Assembly: GCA_905221605.1 (NCBI GenBank)
Contig: CAJNDS010001112.1
Coordinates: 3,001,050 to 3,065,049, forward strand
Reading direction: 5' to 3'
From: Symbiodinium natans
Lineage: Eukaryota > Sar > Dinophyceae > Suessiales > Symbiodiniaceae
Length of the DNA: 64,000 nucleotides
The notes beneath the pieces are model-generated. The model had not been told where the DNA came from. It saw only the letters and a list, made by a program, of their open reading frames with translations, and searched no databases. This document shows, one piece after another, positions 32,491-44,735 of this stretch. Position numbers and translations under genes: made by a program. The stretch's first letter is position 1; every line of letters begins with the position of its first letter.

Positions 32491-34770
32491 ATGAAAGAAC
32501 TATAAACATGGCAACGCCTTAGAAGGCTTCCAAGAGTCGGGTGCGGAGTTGACAGCCGTTGTGTTTAGGCCTGCCTCCGTCGATGGGACCAGGGAGACCC
32601 GAGGCTGGGATGTGCCCTAGGGCCCTAGGATTTTGGAGCTTTCTTGGCAGCCCTTTTAGCGCTTCTATGGCCAGCCTTGCTCCTCTTGGCTCAGGTTCGT
32701 CGAAATGGCTTGGTCTGGCGCTTGCTCGACCGGTTCTTCGACATCTGAATTTGGGCATCGGCTGACCGCCGCGCACCAAATCCCGCGACGGCGCTGGTGG
32801 CGCTGGAGGCGCTAGTGCCTCTAGTGGCGTTAGTGACGCGAGTGACTACGCGAGTGACAAAGTGCATAGGCCGGCGCCAGCCGTGGTCGGTGCTTGATTG
32901 GTCAGCGAAGGAAAAAGGTCGACGTCCAAACGCCATTATGCCAGCTCTGAGATCAGCTTCTGGCCTTCCTGAGTACGTGTGGCCAGGTCAATGTGGCAAC
33001 AGCACTGCATTGCTTGGCGAGGCAGCAGCTATGGTGACGTCGGGCGATTGATACTAGCTTTGGCCCACGAGGAAGAAGCAACACTTTTCATCATCGTGGT
33101 TATGAGGCAGGGCAGCGCATTCGACAATTCGGCTCGGGCTTTGGGATTGCGAGAAACAGTTGCTTTTTGTGTGGGCCAGGTTGCGTGGCTCAATAGATGA
33201 TGGCGAGGTGAAGTCTCGGTGGCCCATGGATTTATGTTCATCTGATTCCAGTGTCATTGTGTAGGCTCCGCAGCCTGCTGCCGGAGCTTGGCCCATAGGC
33301 ACCAAACCCATGAAGCCCCTTTTGGAAGGAAGGGATGTGGGACAACTATGGATGCTCATGACACAGGGCAGTCGCAGTGTCAGGCTCTGGCCAATGCTGC
33401 GCAAGCTTTGGCACGCCTTTCGTCGAGGGGCAGTCAGGCTCTGGATGAGGCCGGTGATTGCATGCAGACCAGGCCTGATGCTCTTGAGGGTCCAAATGTG
33501 AATACATGTCTGATTCGGCCGATTGAGCTCACTGCATCACCAAAGTGAACCATGTGCCACAGCTTTCTGACATTGCTGAAGTCTTGTCACGCAGCAGATA
33601 TAAGGTCAAGCTATTGTTAGGATGTCCAAGAGGGTCGGTCATCTTGGAATGCAAGTCAGACCTCTGTTTGGAATGCAAGCGTTAATTTATGTTGTTGCCG
33701 TTTTGGTCAGCATCCGTGCGAATGCAGACGCACCTCGGCTGAATGAGGCTGCATGCTGGCACGTTTTGTTTTCTCGGCCTGATGATGTAGCCATCTGTAG
33801 CGTCAGCAAGCTGTGATCTGTAGCCTTCTTTAGCCTGCAGTGGCCTGTGGTGTTTCATGGAGGCTCCAGATGATGAGTACCAAAAGTGGGCCTGCAGCCT
33901 CAGCAAAAGGTTGGACTTAATGGCATTGGTGCACGTGGGACTTTGCAGGTCATCTTTGTCACGTATTTCACCGTATTTCCTTAAAGATTGCGGCTCGCAC
34001 ACGGGCTGAGGCCGCGACGACCTTTGACGCGAGCGACACGGAGGCAATCCACAGAGGCAAAGCGCAGCTCGTTCTACCTCAGACGTAAAGAGCAGCCTAC
34101 TTGAAGAGAGCTTTGATCTTCAACAGCTAGCTAACCTGAAGCGTGTTGTAAGCATGGACACAAAGACGCTGGATGGCAGACTCTGACAGACCAAGCTAAG
34201 GCTTAGTTGCGTCCTTTGCAACCTTCTGACCAAGACTGTCTTGGAGACGCGAGATCCCCAGAGTTCTGGGCACAGGGTCTGAGTTGTGGTGTGCAGTGGC
34301 GGGTTGTCACATGGTTTTCATTGCGCTGCAGAGGCACCAGCTGAACAAGAAGCGGCCCCTCCACGAAAGATTTGACCAGGACAGCTCCTTTGAAATGTTG
34401 TGACCCCGCCCATGATCCATCCTTCGCTACTGATGATTCGAACAGAGGAGCAAACGCAGGAAGTTCTTCTCGACTTATGTTCTGACCTTGCGGGTCCAAT
34501 CTCCAGGCAGCCAGGGTAGGTCTTTCAAGCATGTCCTTGTAGCCTTTGTAAAGGTTTGACACTGAGCTGAGGCAGATGGATGTGATCCAGGAGGACCGGA
34601 AAGGAAGCTCTGATAAGTTTTGGCACGCATTTGGCAGCATGAGGATGTGAACATGGTTTGCAGCCGGGTGGTGAGAGAGAACATCGGAGACATGATGGAT
34701 GCTTTTCAGCTTGATCTTTGACACATTTTGACACTGTGCGAGTTCCAGGTGAGAGTTAGTTTGTTGGGGC

Positions 34771-37516
34771 ATGCCAGCGACTTCGCATCCAGCCGAGGCC
34801 GTGTCGCTGGGTGAAGAAGTGCGCCAGTTTTGCGTCGAGCAGAAATTGTGCGAGTTGACGTTTGGAGGCCTGCAAGCAGCAACTTCGGAAAGTGAGAAAG
34901 AACTCTGGGTTCATGGCAAGCTGGCAAGCTACCCTGAGAAGGCATGGAGAAGATACAAAAGCTGATGATGGAGCTGGGCATGAAGAAGGACGCTGAGCGT
35001 GTGTTCTTGTTTAGGCGTGACAGCCTTCGGCCCTTGATTTGGCCAGGGGAAGGAAGATCTGTGAGTGCCAGCGCAGAAAGCTTATCTTGGCTAAGCCAGA
35101 TGAGATTGCTTCTATGGCTAGAAAACAGGTGTGCGCTGCGCGCTCGAGCAAGCTCGGTATTGTACATCGAGTGCAACTTGGCAGCTTGGGTGCTGTCAGG
35201 CGGGCAATGCTGGCACCACAAGCCTTGCCAATCCGATCAACTGTGTCTTCAAGGCCCAGGACGGCCACGGCAAAGTTCTCCGCCTTCAGTGAACTTGGGC
35301 GTAGCGTGTATAGGGCGGAATGCAGGTTGGACAAATCTTCTGTGCTCGGTATGTCACGGTCTCTACGTCCATTTTTTACAGAATGTACCAGGAGCTGTAA
35401 CGGGTGTGACGTGATTTCAGCCGCAAGAACCAAAGAACACCATGAACCCCCTGGTTGGGTTATAGGGAATGCTGCGCAATGCTCACCTGCAAGTTTGGCA
35501 AGGAGCTGTCGAATGCTGTTTGAACATACGCGACGCTGCGGCACCTCCATGAAGCATTGTCAGAGGACAGCTCTATCGTCGTGCGCAGTTCCCAGCCTAT
35601 TCTGGTGCTCCATTCTGCGACAGGCCATCGCATCTGGCGCAGCGGCAATCATTGGCGGCCTCAGCAGGAGTCTCATCATGGATGACACGAAAGCTAGCGT
35701 GCTAGTTTTTCGTTCCTATCTGTGTTAGCATTCCCCAAGGCAGTGGCCAGGACCCAGAAGTATCTAGCTTCACGTGCGCACGTGGTTTTGCTCTGGGCGT
35801 GCTAAGGTCTACAAAATCCTTCCAATACTTCATGGACACATGCGGTCTTCGTCCAAGATTCTTGGTGTACTCATTTTTCGGCATGCCTCGACCTGGTCCA
35901 TGTTGGAGGTGCTTCAGCAAAGCGTGTATAGGCATCAATCAAGAGTTTCTTTCTGACAGCTTGGAACAATGCTAGGCCGTTTTGGGAACTGGATACATGA
36001 TGCAGGGGTCGTGGAGATTGCTAGATTACTCTTGCAGCTCCGCCGCTGCGGATCCCAAATTAGATACATGCATCTTGCTGTGGAGTACTTTTCTCGAATA
36101 TCGGGTTAAGAGTGTTGGGGTTTGGGGGCTAAGAGTTGATCTTGCTTGCCGAAGTCGTGCCCGCGACTCTTTCCCATGTTCGCAAGTTGTGGACGCGATC
36201 ATTGCGACTTGGGATCCTCGCTAATGTCAATTAATGTCGCCACTTCGAAGTAGGCGTTGGCGAGATTTCATTGCACATGGGGGCTTGTCCATCGAGTTTT
36301 TTTTCAGTTTTTTGGATGTGCCGCAAGTTTTTGATGTCTCATCTGCCCAGGTGCTATCACACCACCACAGGTTTCTGCCCGAGGCGTGCCTGCAGCGGTG
36401 CAGCAGCTGCGTCTGTCTCAAAGCGCTCGAAAGCCGAAGGTGATATCTTCTTCTGTTTAGAGATTGCGGCTAGACAGTCGAGACGGTCGACCTCAAGCCC
36501 TTGCATGGGGCTTGGGCTCTGAGTCTTGAACTAGTGACTTAATGTTTGCGCCGGTTCTTGTTCCAACAAGGAAAACAGAGGGTGAACCCCTGCAGTGCTG
36601 CAGCAGGTGCGCGGTGCGCAATGTTTTTTGCCAAGACTCTGCCAAGCCTGTGCTGTCGTGTGAGGCCGACATTCTGCCATTGGATGCGGCAGCGGTGATT
36701 GGCTGCCACAGAATCATCGAGTTCACCGCGCAGGAGTTGCGAGTTATGCGCAGTTGACCTCTGAATCGCCGTTTTCACTGCAAGGTGAGAGACTCTATGA
36801 GATCCTTCTTGTTGGCCTTTGTGAGGAGTTGTCAAACGGAGGGTGGCATATGGCCAAACTTCGTGCCCAGCAGAAAGCCTCTACGGAGACGACCGGGGCA
36901 TGCTTTCGCTTGAGTACGTCCCGCTCTTGGATGTGTCTTTGCAGAGGACTTGGTTAGAAGATCCAATCTGGGAAGGTCCGGATGGAAGCCGCGTGAAATG
37001 GCATCCCTGTTGTGGTGTTTCGCGACGCCAGCAACGAGGAGGCGCTTGCCCTTTCGAGCCTTCCGCAAGTTCGAAGAATCTTTCAGAGTCTTAAGCCAGA
37101 AGAGAATGACGATGAAGACGCAATGGCAGGAGACTTGCCTCGGATGTCACCGGTGGCTATGCCTCGAAAAGAAGCATGGAATTTGAGGCTCTCGACACAG
37201 GAATGCCAAACGTTGCGAGGGTGTGCGTGTGGTTGGGGACGTGTGGTTCGGGAATAGAGACGCAACTGCATAGTACGAATCCGAGGCGCAAAGCATTGCG
37301 AACCTGGTCTGGTATTGTGGGGTGCTCCATTTGCAGGGTTCATGCCTCGGCGAGCTCACGGCACTTTGCTGCTGTCCTGAATGCCTACGCGTGGTCCCAT
37401 TGACTGCAGGTGCAGAAGCATCTGGTGCTCTAGCTTCTGGAGGAAGCTTGGACATGTTTCATTCGTGCGTGCCTTCGCCTCGTGAGCCAGGCAGGCGGCA
37501 TGCTGAGCAGTTCTAG
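34771..37516 (+). CDS. Possible exons of unrecognised plus-strand gene(s)
   Basis: Plus-strand frames with coding-like text but no known family. They are 34771-34965 (ELTFGGLQAATSESEKELWV), 34944-35090 (MEKIQKLMMELGMKKDAERV), 36542-36757 (LSCEADILPLDAAAVIGCHR), about 37008-37190 (PVVVFRDASNEEALALSSLP followed by an acidic region) and 37322-37516 (GSCLGELTALCCCPECL..., ending in TAG). GC or GT donor-like and CAG|G acceptor-like sites lie at several edges. The segments may belong to one or more genes, and I cannot assign a function. Confidence 0.3.
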
Positions 37517-40048
37517 CCCCAGGCCATGGACAGTTTTCTGAAAAGTCTGCACAGAGTATCGTGCACCATGAAAAGCATGGAGGCAGTCGCTAATTCTGTC
37601 CCCGTCTCAGATTTGAGATATGTATGACATGTTTGCTGCATGGACGGATCATTATTGCTTTATGCATTTATGCATTGCGATCTTTACATGAGCTTGGATA
37701 TGCATGTTCCCTGGATCAAGACAGAAATGAACGTCAGTCAGACCTATGTACATTATGGCTGCACAGTGCACGTGCGTCTTACTAGTGTTTCGTCTATGAT
37801 GCTGGCAGCGCAGCGGCAATCATGGTTCGGCACCCTTCGCTCGAAGGGCGAGTGACCGGCTTAGCGGATTTCATGGCCGTGACCAGGCGCGATGCACCCA
37901 GACGCTCTCATTTAAATCCGAGTCCAGCAATTGGAGCAACGCCAACCGGGCCAAGCGCTCAAGCTGCAAGCTGGTCACGGCTTAAAGTCATGTGGAAACT
38001 CTTTTTGAGGGTGACCTGCTGTGGCTCCGGGGTTTTTCGCCACGTGACCAGAAGCACACCACTGGTTGCTTGTGATCAGGCCTCTTCCCGTGCTTTTTCC
38101 ATGTTAATGAGGATACACGCGAGGCTCAATTGCGCCACATGTCCAGGAGAATGGGCAGTACTGTTCAGAGCTACGTAGTTTTGACGTCGCACGTTGCCCG
38201 ATGGGACGAGTTGTTTTCGATCCGGGCACAATGTGCTGGACGACTTCTGGAAAGTACGTGCGCGTTCCCAGTTAGTGTCAACTTGTCCGAACACCCGAGC
38301 AACAGGTGCTGCTATATGACACTCCACAAACGTGCACTGACGCCGAGGCACTCTCACACACGCGATCGTGGCGATGAATGCTTGCAAGATCTTTGGGGTC
38401 TTGCCGGGCAACTGCACCACATGGATGGAACGAACTCCAGGTAACCTAGGCCTGGTCAAACCTCCCGAAGCTGATGTGCTCATGTCTGCCCATGGCTACG
38501 AAGCAATGTGTCGCATCGGTTGCTTTCCGGGATCTTCCGGATCAAGTTTCGGAATTGGCGGGCGTCTCACATCTCGCCCTTGAGGCATGCACCGCCAGTC
38601 ACACCGCTCGCATGCTCGCATACGCTCGCCTGCCACGTCGCCGAGCTCCTACACTCTTGCCTTCACGGACTCACTCGTGCTGGGCTCGAAGCTGCGTCAG
38701 AAGCACGCTGGTGAAAAGAGAACTCTGGGGTTGGGCACGAGACTGTGGGTTTGGGCACTCCAGGGACACTTTGGTGGGCACTCCAGGGAAACTTGGGCTT
38801 GGGCACTCCAGGGAGTCTGGGGTTGGGCACTCCGGGGACACTTTGGGGTTGGGCACTCCAGGGAGACTCTGGGTTGGGCACTACAGGAAGAGGGGCTGGG
38901 CACACTCCAGGGATGAGCGAGGAGTAGACCGGGCGAGGAGAAGAGTTCCGGGCGAGGAGAAGAGTTGAGTTTAGCAACTCCACACCGAGGGTGGGGAACA
39001 AATTCTTGCTATTTCCGTCGAGCTTTTGGTGCCTGGGTACTTGCAAACCTGCCAGAGGATTCAGAGGATTGTCATTGGAGGGGCGTTGGTTACGCACACC
39101 CTTGCGGAGCACTTTGTCACTCTGTTCGGTGCAGCCACACCCACACCGTGATGGCTCGGGGCCAGCGACTTTACGGGTATCAGCAAACAAGCCATGCGAT
39201 GCATTCGACGCCAGCAGCCCCCAAGCTGATGAGCTCCTCCCGAGCATGTAGCTCGTCAGTCAGAACCCGATGACTACGAGCAGTTCCCCACAGCAACGCA
39301 GTGCCCGGGCTCGATGCCGCTTGGGGTGGCGAGTGTGGCTGTGCACGGGAGCCCCTTGGCGGGTACCTCGATCCAGCGTGCACATTCCGCGCGACGCGAG
39401 CCCTGCCCTCCTGGCACGCACGCACGACCGCTCGCTGAACGGCGCAGCGAGGGACCGCCAACGTGCTCTTGCGGCGCAGTTATCACCAAGGTCATTGGGT
39501 TTTCAAGGGGACTGCTGTGAGGATATGATTGTAAGGGAGAGAAAGAAGAGAGCGACCTCACGAATCATGAACGAACAAAGAGGAGAAAAGCCTCCACCTA
39601 CAATGGGGGCATTTCCTCACACCCCAAAACTTACATTTTTCACATCAAAATGGCAAGCGAATGCGCGTGTAATTCTAATGTTTTTAATGGGGCTTGTGGT
39701 GGGCACATGAGATTGACCGTGCGTCCTCCAGCTCAAGTATTCAAGCATGCCAGGCCAACCGCTTCCCCCTGTCACACCTTATTCTTCACCTGTATTTAGG
39801 AAGGGCCCGTGGATTCCTGCAGCATTATATCCTCTCTAGCCCTTAGTAATGTTACCGCCGCAAGGAACCCAAGTATCATTCATGTCTCGCACTCTTGTTC
39901 CACAGCTTTGTTCCTTGGTCAGCGGGGTTTCTCAACGTGACAAAAAGAACTCTCTTTACAAGGAGCCCACCTCGGGACTCAAGACAATTAGAGGAAGACA
40001 CCAGAAAGCAGTAATAGCTTCAATATCTCGTTCATGTCATCACCTCTC
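37517..40048. other. No gene recognised; minisatellite inside
   Basis: Apart from the repeat at 38721-38916 I see only unassigned frames up to 194 codons, the larger of which run through the minisatellite. Confidence 0.4.
38721..38916. repeat. Minisatellite, TTGGGCACTCCAGGGA-type units
   Basis: Seven or eight imperfect units of 22-27 bases, each with TTGGGCACTCCAGGGA and a variable ACTTTGGG or GACTCTGGG part. Unit length varies, so frame is not kept between units and a coding role is unlikely. Confidence 0.85.
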
Positions 40049-40553
40049 TCACCCAGTTCTAGCGATTATCAAGGAAGGTGGTGCGAACATCATGCGTCGC
40101 AGCGAGCTGGACAAGCTGCGCCTCGGGAGTGCCGGGTTTCCGACCCAAAGCCGTGTGGTGCGGGTGGAAGACTGGCCCGCCGCATTCCGCACGCGCGTCT
40201 CGTCTGCATGTAAATGGGCATGCGCTTGGGAAGCAAGGTGATGAACGAGGCTGTCGGCAACGTCAGCCATGCGTGACGGGGGGCGCCGTCACGTACGTGT
40301 CGTCAAGGAAAGCCAAAAGTCGCTCGCAGAGGGGGCGCGACTCCCAGCGCGTACGAGGCCGGCATCCGGGGATCCCCCTGTTACAGTCCCATGCGCAGGA
40401 CCGGCCGAATGGGCTGCACACAGCCGCGTCAGGGCTGACATCAACACGTGGCGGACTGCCGCTCGCATGAAGGGGGGGCGCATCCTGCCGCGGGGACAGC
40501 GACGTGTGAGTCGATGTTTGCTGGACGGGCGTCACCGTTTTGATGTCTAGCAT
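40049..40553 (-). pseudogene. Non-LTR retrotransposon reverse transcriptase fragment
   Basis: Minus-strand frames give QGDPRMPASYALG (RT palm), then after a frameshift LLAFLDDTYV with the catalytic LDD-type motif. After another shift HLHADETRVRNAAG follows, matching the conserved HxxKTRxWNAAG region that follows the palm in dinoflagellate LINE-like elements (recalled from the family). Frameshifts and stops break it. It abuts a related fragment on the opposite strand starting near 40.56 kb. Confidence 0.65.
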
Positions 40554-40559
40554 GCCGGC

Positions 40560-42300
40560 GACGGTGCGATCTTCACGGTGAACGGTGTCGGTGAGTGGGG
40601 ACGTCGCGCAAGGGCTCGAACGTTGTGCGAATGTCGTCCGGGAACGCTAGCGCGCCTCCACCGATCACTTGCCCGCGGCGGCCGCTGCGAATCAGGCGCG
40701 CGACGCCCTCCGCGCCGCCGGCTTCGACACGGCCGCGTAGATGCTTCGGCCGCCCCGCCAGCGCGCGGCTGCGTTTTCGGGCCAGGTGATGCCTCAGGGG
40801 GATGGCAGTGCCAAGCTGCCAGAGCGATGAGCGCGCGTGCGAGACGCATCTTTGCACTTCGAACAAGCATGTCTCCCCCACCAGTACGGACTGAGCACGC
40901 GTGCCGGCAGTGAGGCTTTGCCACGCGTCCTCCGCGTGGCTGCCGAGGTCGACACCAGAGCCACCGTCCTTTCCGTAGACGCGGTCGGTGCCTTTGACCA
41001 TGTGTCCCGCGAAGCGTTCTACGGCACACCCAGCTCCTATGTCTGGGTAGACGCACAAGGGGTCACGCATGACATCGCACAGGCGCTCGAGGAGGTTCAG
41101 TTGCAGCTCAGGGACGGAGAAGCGCTCTTCGCCTACCTCGATGACACGTACGTCGTTTTCACGCCGGAGCGAGCTTGCGACCTCGTCTACCGACGGGCGC
41201 TGTGGGCGCTGTGGGCGTGTTGAGCTCAACGTAAATATTTCCAAATTCCTTTATATTTTAGAGATTATTTTGGGTTTAGAGTCAATCATAATTTTTAAGA
41301 TTTCCAATTTCACCTGTACCCTAAAGGGGATGCCTTCGGGCGATCAGGTCTCGACTCGACTAACATTTCCAGTTTTCTATGTTCTTTATTAAAACTATTC
41401 ATTTCTAAACTTTTATCTGGTTTAATTTCTCAATCAAAAAACATTGGAATATTATCAATTCTATTTACTTTATCATTTATATTTGCACCATTTTTAAATT
41501 ATAGATCAACTAAATATTCGGCTTCAATGTGATACCACTATGATTCAGAAAACACAACATATTGGATCCTACAAATGATTTTTATGTGATTTTAATCATG
41601 ATGGATATCGTATATCCACTGATATAGTTAATTTATTTAGATAAGACACTGAAATGGTCAAATTGGTGCATATGACCATATATGAAATTCAAGCTGGATA
41701 GCTCAAATACATGCCAGATATGGAATGGAAAATCCAAATAGTAACGATTTACACAAAATTCAAGTCAAAATACTGTTGTGGATGTGATATTGACTAGATA
41801 GACTTGAGTTGAAACACGCATCTGGAATGCTGCCGGGGAGGATCTCCGCGCTGCAGGCAGACCCCGGACACCGCCGCTTGGGCAGGACACTGGGCCCTGC
41901 CGCCGGACCAACAAGGCCTTACCGTCCTCGGCACGCCCTTCGGCAGTGATGCCTACGTCCAGCGGCGAGTCGAACTAAAGCGCGAGGAGAGGAGCTTCCT
42001 CCAGCGCATCCCCTTTGTCGAGGATTTGCAGGCGTCGTGGTTGCTGTTGCACTATTGCGCTGGTCCCCGCGCCAATTACCTCCTGCGAGCTTTGCCCCCT
42101 GCCGCTACGGCCGGGTATGCGGGTCAACATGATGCAGCCATGCTCCGCTGCCTCGCAACGCTCCTTGGCCGTGCGGATGCACCGCTGCCCCCGGAGACTG
42201 CACGCGCTGCGCATCTCGCCCTGCGCTTTGGTGGGCTCGGCGTCCACGGCATCGCCACTGGTGACACATCACACGGACCCTTGGCACGATATGATCTCGC
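40560..42300 (+). pseudogene. Non-LTR retrotransposon RT, interrupted and deleted
   Basis: Plus-strand text from about 40860 reads PHQYGLSTRAGSEALPRVLR and TVLSVDAVGAFDHVSREA (first catalytic aspartate of the RT palm). The QGD-containing part is deleted. ALFAYLDDTYVV (second catalytic pair), a small frameshift and VELNVN follow. Coding sense resumes at 41812 with KTRIWNAAG, then WALPPDQQGLTVLGTPFGSD and FLQRIPFVEDLQASWLLLHY to about 42290. Joining 41237 to 41812 restores this motif in frame, so the 574 bases between are an insertion. The 40.56-40.84 kb part holds a scrambled piece (QARDALRAAGFDTAA) that in intact relatives lies after the RT. Confidence 0.75.
41238..41811 (+). other. AT-rich insert, candidate mitochondrial DNA (NUMT)
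   Basis: Base composition changes abruptly from GC-rich flanks to roughly 70% A+T, then back. One plus-strand frame reads KLLSGLISQSKNIGILSILF followed by TLSFIFAPFLNYRSTKYSAS. That hydrophobic helix with SKxxGIL and PFLN resembles the C-terminal helices of cytochrome b, one of the three proteins encoded in dinoflagellate mitochondrial DNA. The rest has many stops and may be other mitochondrial fragments. No target-site duplication is visible, as expected for end-joining capture. The cytochrome b assignment is tentative. Confidence 0.55.
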
Positions 42301-44503
42301 ATGCCGCGTTCCCGGCAGAAGCTCTCCGAGGTCGCCCCGGCGCTCCTGCCCTTCTTTCGCTCCTAATGGAACGGGATGGTACGGGCAGCCATCCCTGTAT
42401 CACTGGTGGGACGCGGAACCACGGCGCATTAGACGGCAAGGCAGGGCGATGCAGTGGCCGTGGTGCTTTACGCCCTCGACCAGCACGATGCTCTCGTCGC
42501 CGCGGACGAACAGGTGTCTTGCGGCCTTCCTCTCGCTTGGCTTATATCACATCGTGCGCGTCGCCTCGCACCGACCACCTGCTACGCACGCGTCCGCCGT
42601 CAAGCGCATGCACGATGGGCTCTTGACCCTTGTTTTTTCACACATTTTTTTTTTTGCACCGCGCCCGGAACGAACACTGAGATTTTGAGGAACATATAGC
42701 AACATTGCTTTTGTTGGTCACAAGCAGGTCACAAGTGTGCCGCACAGCTGCTGTTCGCGAGATGTGACGTTTGTCAGTGTGTTGCCTTGCCGATATGGCG
42801 TGTGACATATGAATGGTTGTGTGAATGACAATACACCGTGAACCTTGGTAGTTTCACAACTTTCGGTGATGTACTGATGCTTGCGAGTTTTGTTGGTTTG
42901 ATTGCTTTTGCAGTCCTGCATGTTTGCACGGATAAAGTGCAAAAGTGCAGGACGCGGAGGTGCGCCGATGCCCGCGTGCGGCTGCGGACCCGCGCGAGGC
43001 GGCGAATGAATGCCAGCGTCCCGCTGCTGAAGCAGCATAAGCAGCAAAACCGACGAGGCGGCAGCGGCCCCGTCCGCCCGGCTGAAGCTCCGGCTACGTT
43101 CGCATTTTACGCTGGGCCCCTGCTCCAGAGCGAGACCCGGCCGCGCATCCGCACCCGGTCGCGCTTGCCCGTCGCGTCGGACGGGGCAGACCAAGGTGGT
43201 GTCAACCGCGATCTGCGCGCCCTGCCATAAAGGCAGGCCGTTGGCCGCCACCTCGATCCGCTGGCCCTCCGTCGCCGGCACGTCAAGGTTGAGGTCCCGG
43301 AGAGTGACGCTGGTGGCCACCCGCGCGCGGCAGGTGCACGTCTCAGGTGGGCTGACCAGGAGCATAATGCATCCTCCCAAGCAAACTCAAGCTTCAAGCC
43401 TGCCCTGCCGAGTCCAAGGATACTCCAAGGCAGAGACAAGCCTGGTGTCGACCGCCAGATGGGGCGCCGGCGTCTTTGCAGACACGAGCGGCGGCTCGTT
43501 CGAGCGGGACAGCACGCGAGCGCAGCAACACGCATAGAGGGCAGAGAGTTCGGGCGGAGAAAGACAGACTAGTCCTCGAACGATCGTGTGTCACGACCAG
43601 AACAAAAGTGAAACGATCATGTACTTTGCACTTTGCCCGTTCGAGTCACGAAGACTACGGTCCTTTCAGGACAAGGGACAACGGTGGGTGTTACGAGCAC
43701 CTCCGCGTCCTGCGTTTCCGGCTTTCCCCACCATCAGCCCTACCTTGCGTTCCGCGCATATGCTCCTGCCATGGATGATCGTGGATGGTTTGGACCAGCT
43801 CGGTGACCACCTCTCGGCTTCCGCTGTAACATGCTCTTGCTCGCGTTTCGGGCACGGGCAGTGCGGTCGAGTTGCTGACATGAACATCGATGATCCGCAC
43901 GGGACACTCGCCTTGCAGCCGCCGTGCAGGACGCAGCCCGACGCAAACGGCGGCCAAACCTGCTCGGGATCGAAGTCGGACAGCGGTTCTGCATGCTTCA
44001 GAACCGGAGCAGCTTCCTTCTTGTGCCTCCTGGCGCAGCACCCTGCCGTCGCGGGGCCGCTGCTAGCCTTCTCACGTAGGCTGGCTGGGCCGGAATGTTC
44101 GCTGTGCTTGCGATGCGTGCACACGTGGTCTCCCGTGCGGGGCAGCATCCCATCCTAGCGCCGACACTCGCGCACTGCGTGAGGCCCTGTCGATGTTGGT
44201 CGGCGAGGACTTGTGCAGGCGGAAGAAGTTGCAGGAGGGCAGTTTTTTTCAGCACCTTTTATTCTTGCAGCTCCGGGTCCGATCTGTAGCTGGCCAGCTC
44301 AGCAAGGCAGCCGGCTGTCGCGATCATGTACCTCGATGTGCTGTGCTGTGCATCGGACGCAATCTGTAGCACATTGTCGATGCATCCCTCGTCAGCCCTT
44401 TGACTGCCGCAAACCGGGGCTGCCACCGACCATGTTAGCGCCCTGCGCAATGCTGCGCGATGCTGCGCGATGCTGCGCGCTGTAAGCGGCGGCAAACTTA
44501 TCC
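42301..44503. other. Transposon debris between LINE fragment and LTR element
   Basis: GC-rich. Apart from the LINE C-terminal fragment at 43060-43595 no domain is recognised. Just before the LTR element, GATGCTGCGC is repeated about three times near 44449-44480. Confidence 0.45.
43060..43595 (-). pseudogene. C-terminal fragment of a non-LTR retrotransposon
   Basis: From 43590 down, the minus strand reads LRSRAVPLERAAARVCKDAG. An interruption of about 130 bases follows, then VATSVTLRDLNLDVPATEGQ and RIEVAANGLPLWQGAQIAVD, then TTLVCPVRRDGQ. This D...EVxxNGLPLWxGxQxAxD(T) block is the conserved tail of dinoflagellate LINE-like proteins (recalled). It resembles an endonuclease-type fold, although that function is inference. 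It could be the missing tail of the minus-strand fragment at 40.0-40.6 kb or a separate copy. Confidence 0.65.
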
Positions 44504-44508
44504 CGTAC
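44504..44508. other. Target-site duplication, left copy (CGTAC)
   Basis: CGTAC directly precedes the LTR element and recurs at 52131-52135 directly after it. Five bases is the usual duplication length for copia integrases. Confidence 0.9.
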
Positions 44509-44735
44509 TCACGGTAGCACGAAAGTGCACCAAGCAGCTCGGCCCTCGAAGTCCAAGTGCAACTCGGTCAAACATACACGCTTTCTCACACCTCACGGTT
44601 GTCGCGCACGGGGCTCAAGAGGCCTCTGTGATTTTGAGAGGAATGCCGCGGGAGAAGCGTACTGTGCAAAGCTTCTTAATGGCATGGGACAAAGCAAGCG
44701 CCAGCATTCAATGCGGCGATAGACTGACATTGTCA
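44509..44735 (-). repeat. 3' LTR of copia element
   Basis: 227 bases, identical as far as I can read to 51904-52130. In element sense it runs from TGACAATGTC to CTACCGTGA, so it begins TG but ends GA rather than CA. Confidence 0.93.

Larger units (their letters stand above)
31439..34770. other. No gene recognised
   Basis: Contains GAGT and GA microsatellites, and an 11-bp inverted repeat (AAAGATCTGAA at about 31966 against TTCAGATCTTT at about 32028). Near 32.8 kb there is a stretch of imperfect GCGCTRGTG/GCGAGTGAC units. Open frames up to 189 codons (34203-34772, minus) show no motif I can name. Confidence 0.35.

Noticed and set aside
38721-38916. CRISPR-like array
   Set aside because: Units are directly adjacent with variable length and no unique spacers, in a eukaryotic context; it is a minisatellite.
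44449-44485. GATGCTGCGC repeats beside the LTR element as part of the element
   Set aside because: The 5-bp target duplication fixes the element border at 44509, so these repeats are older flanking DNA.
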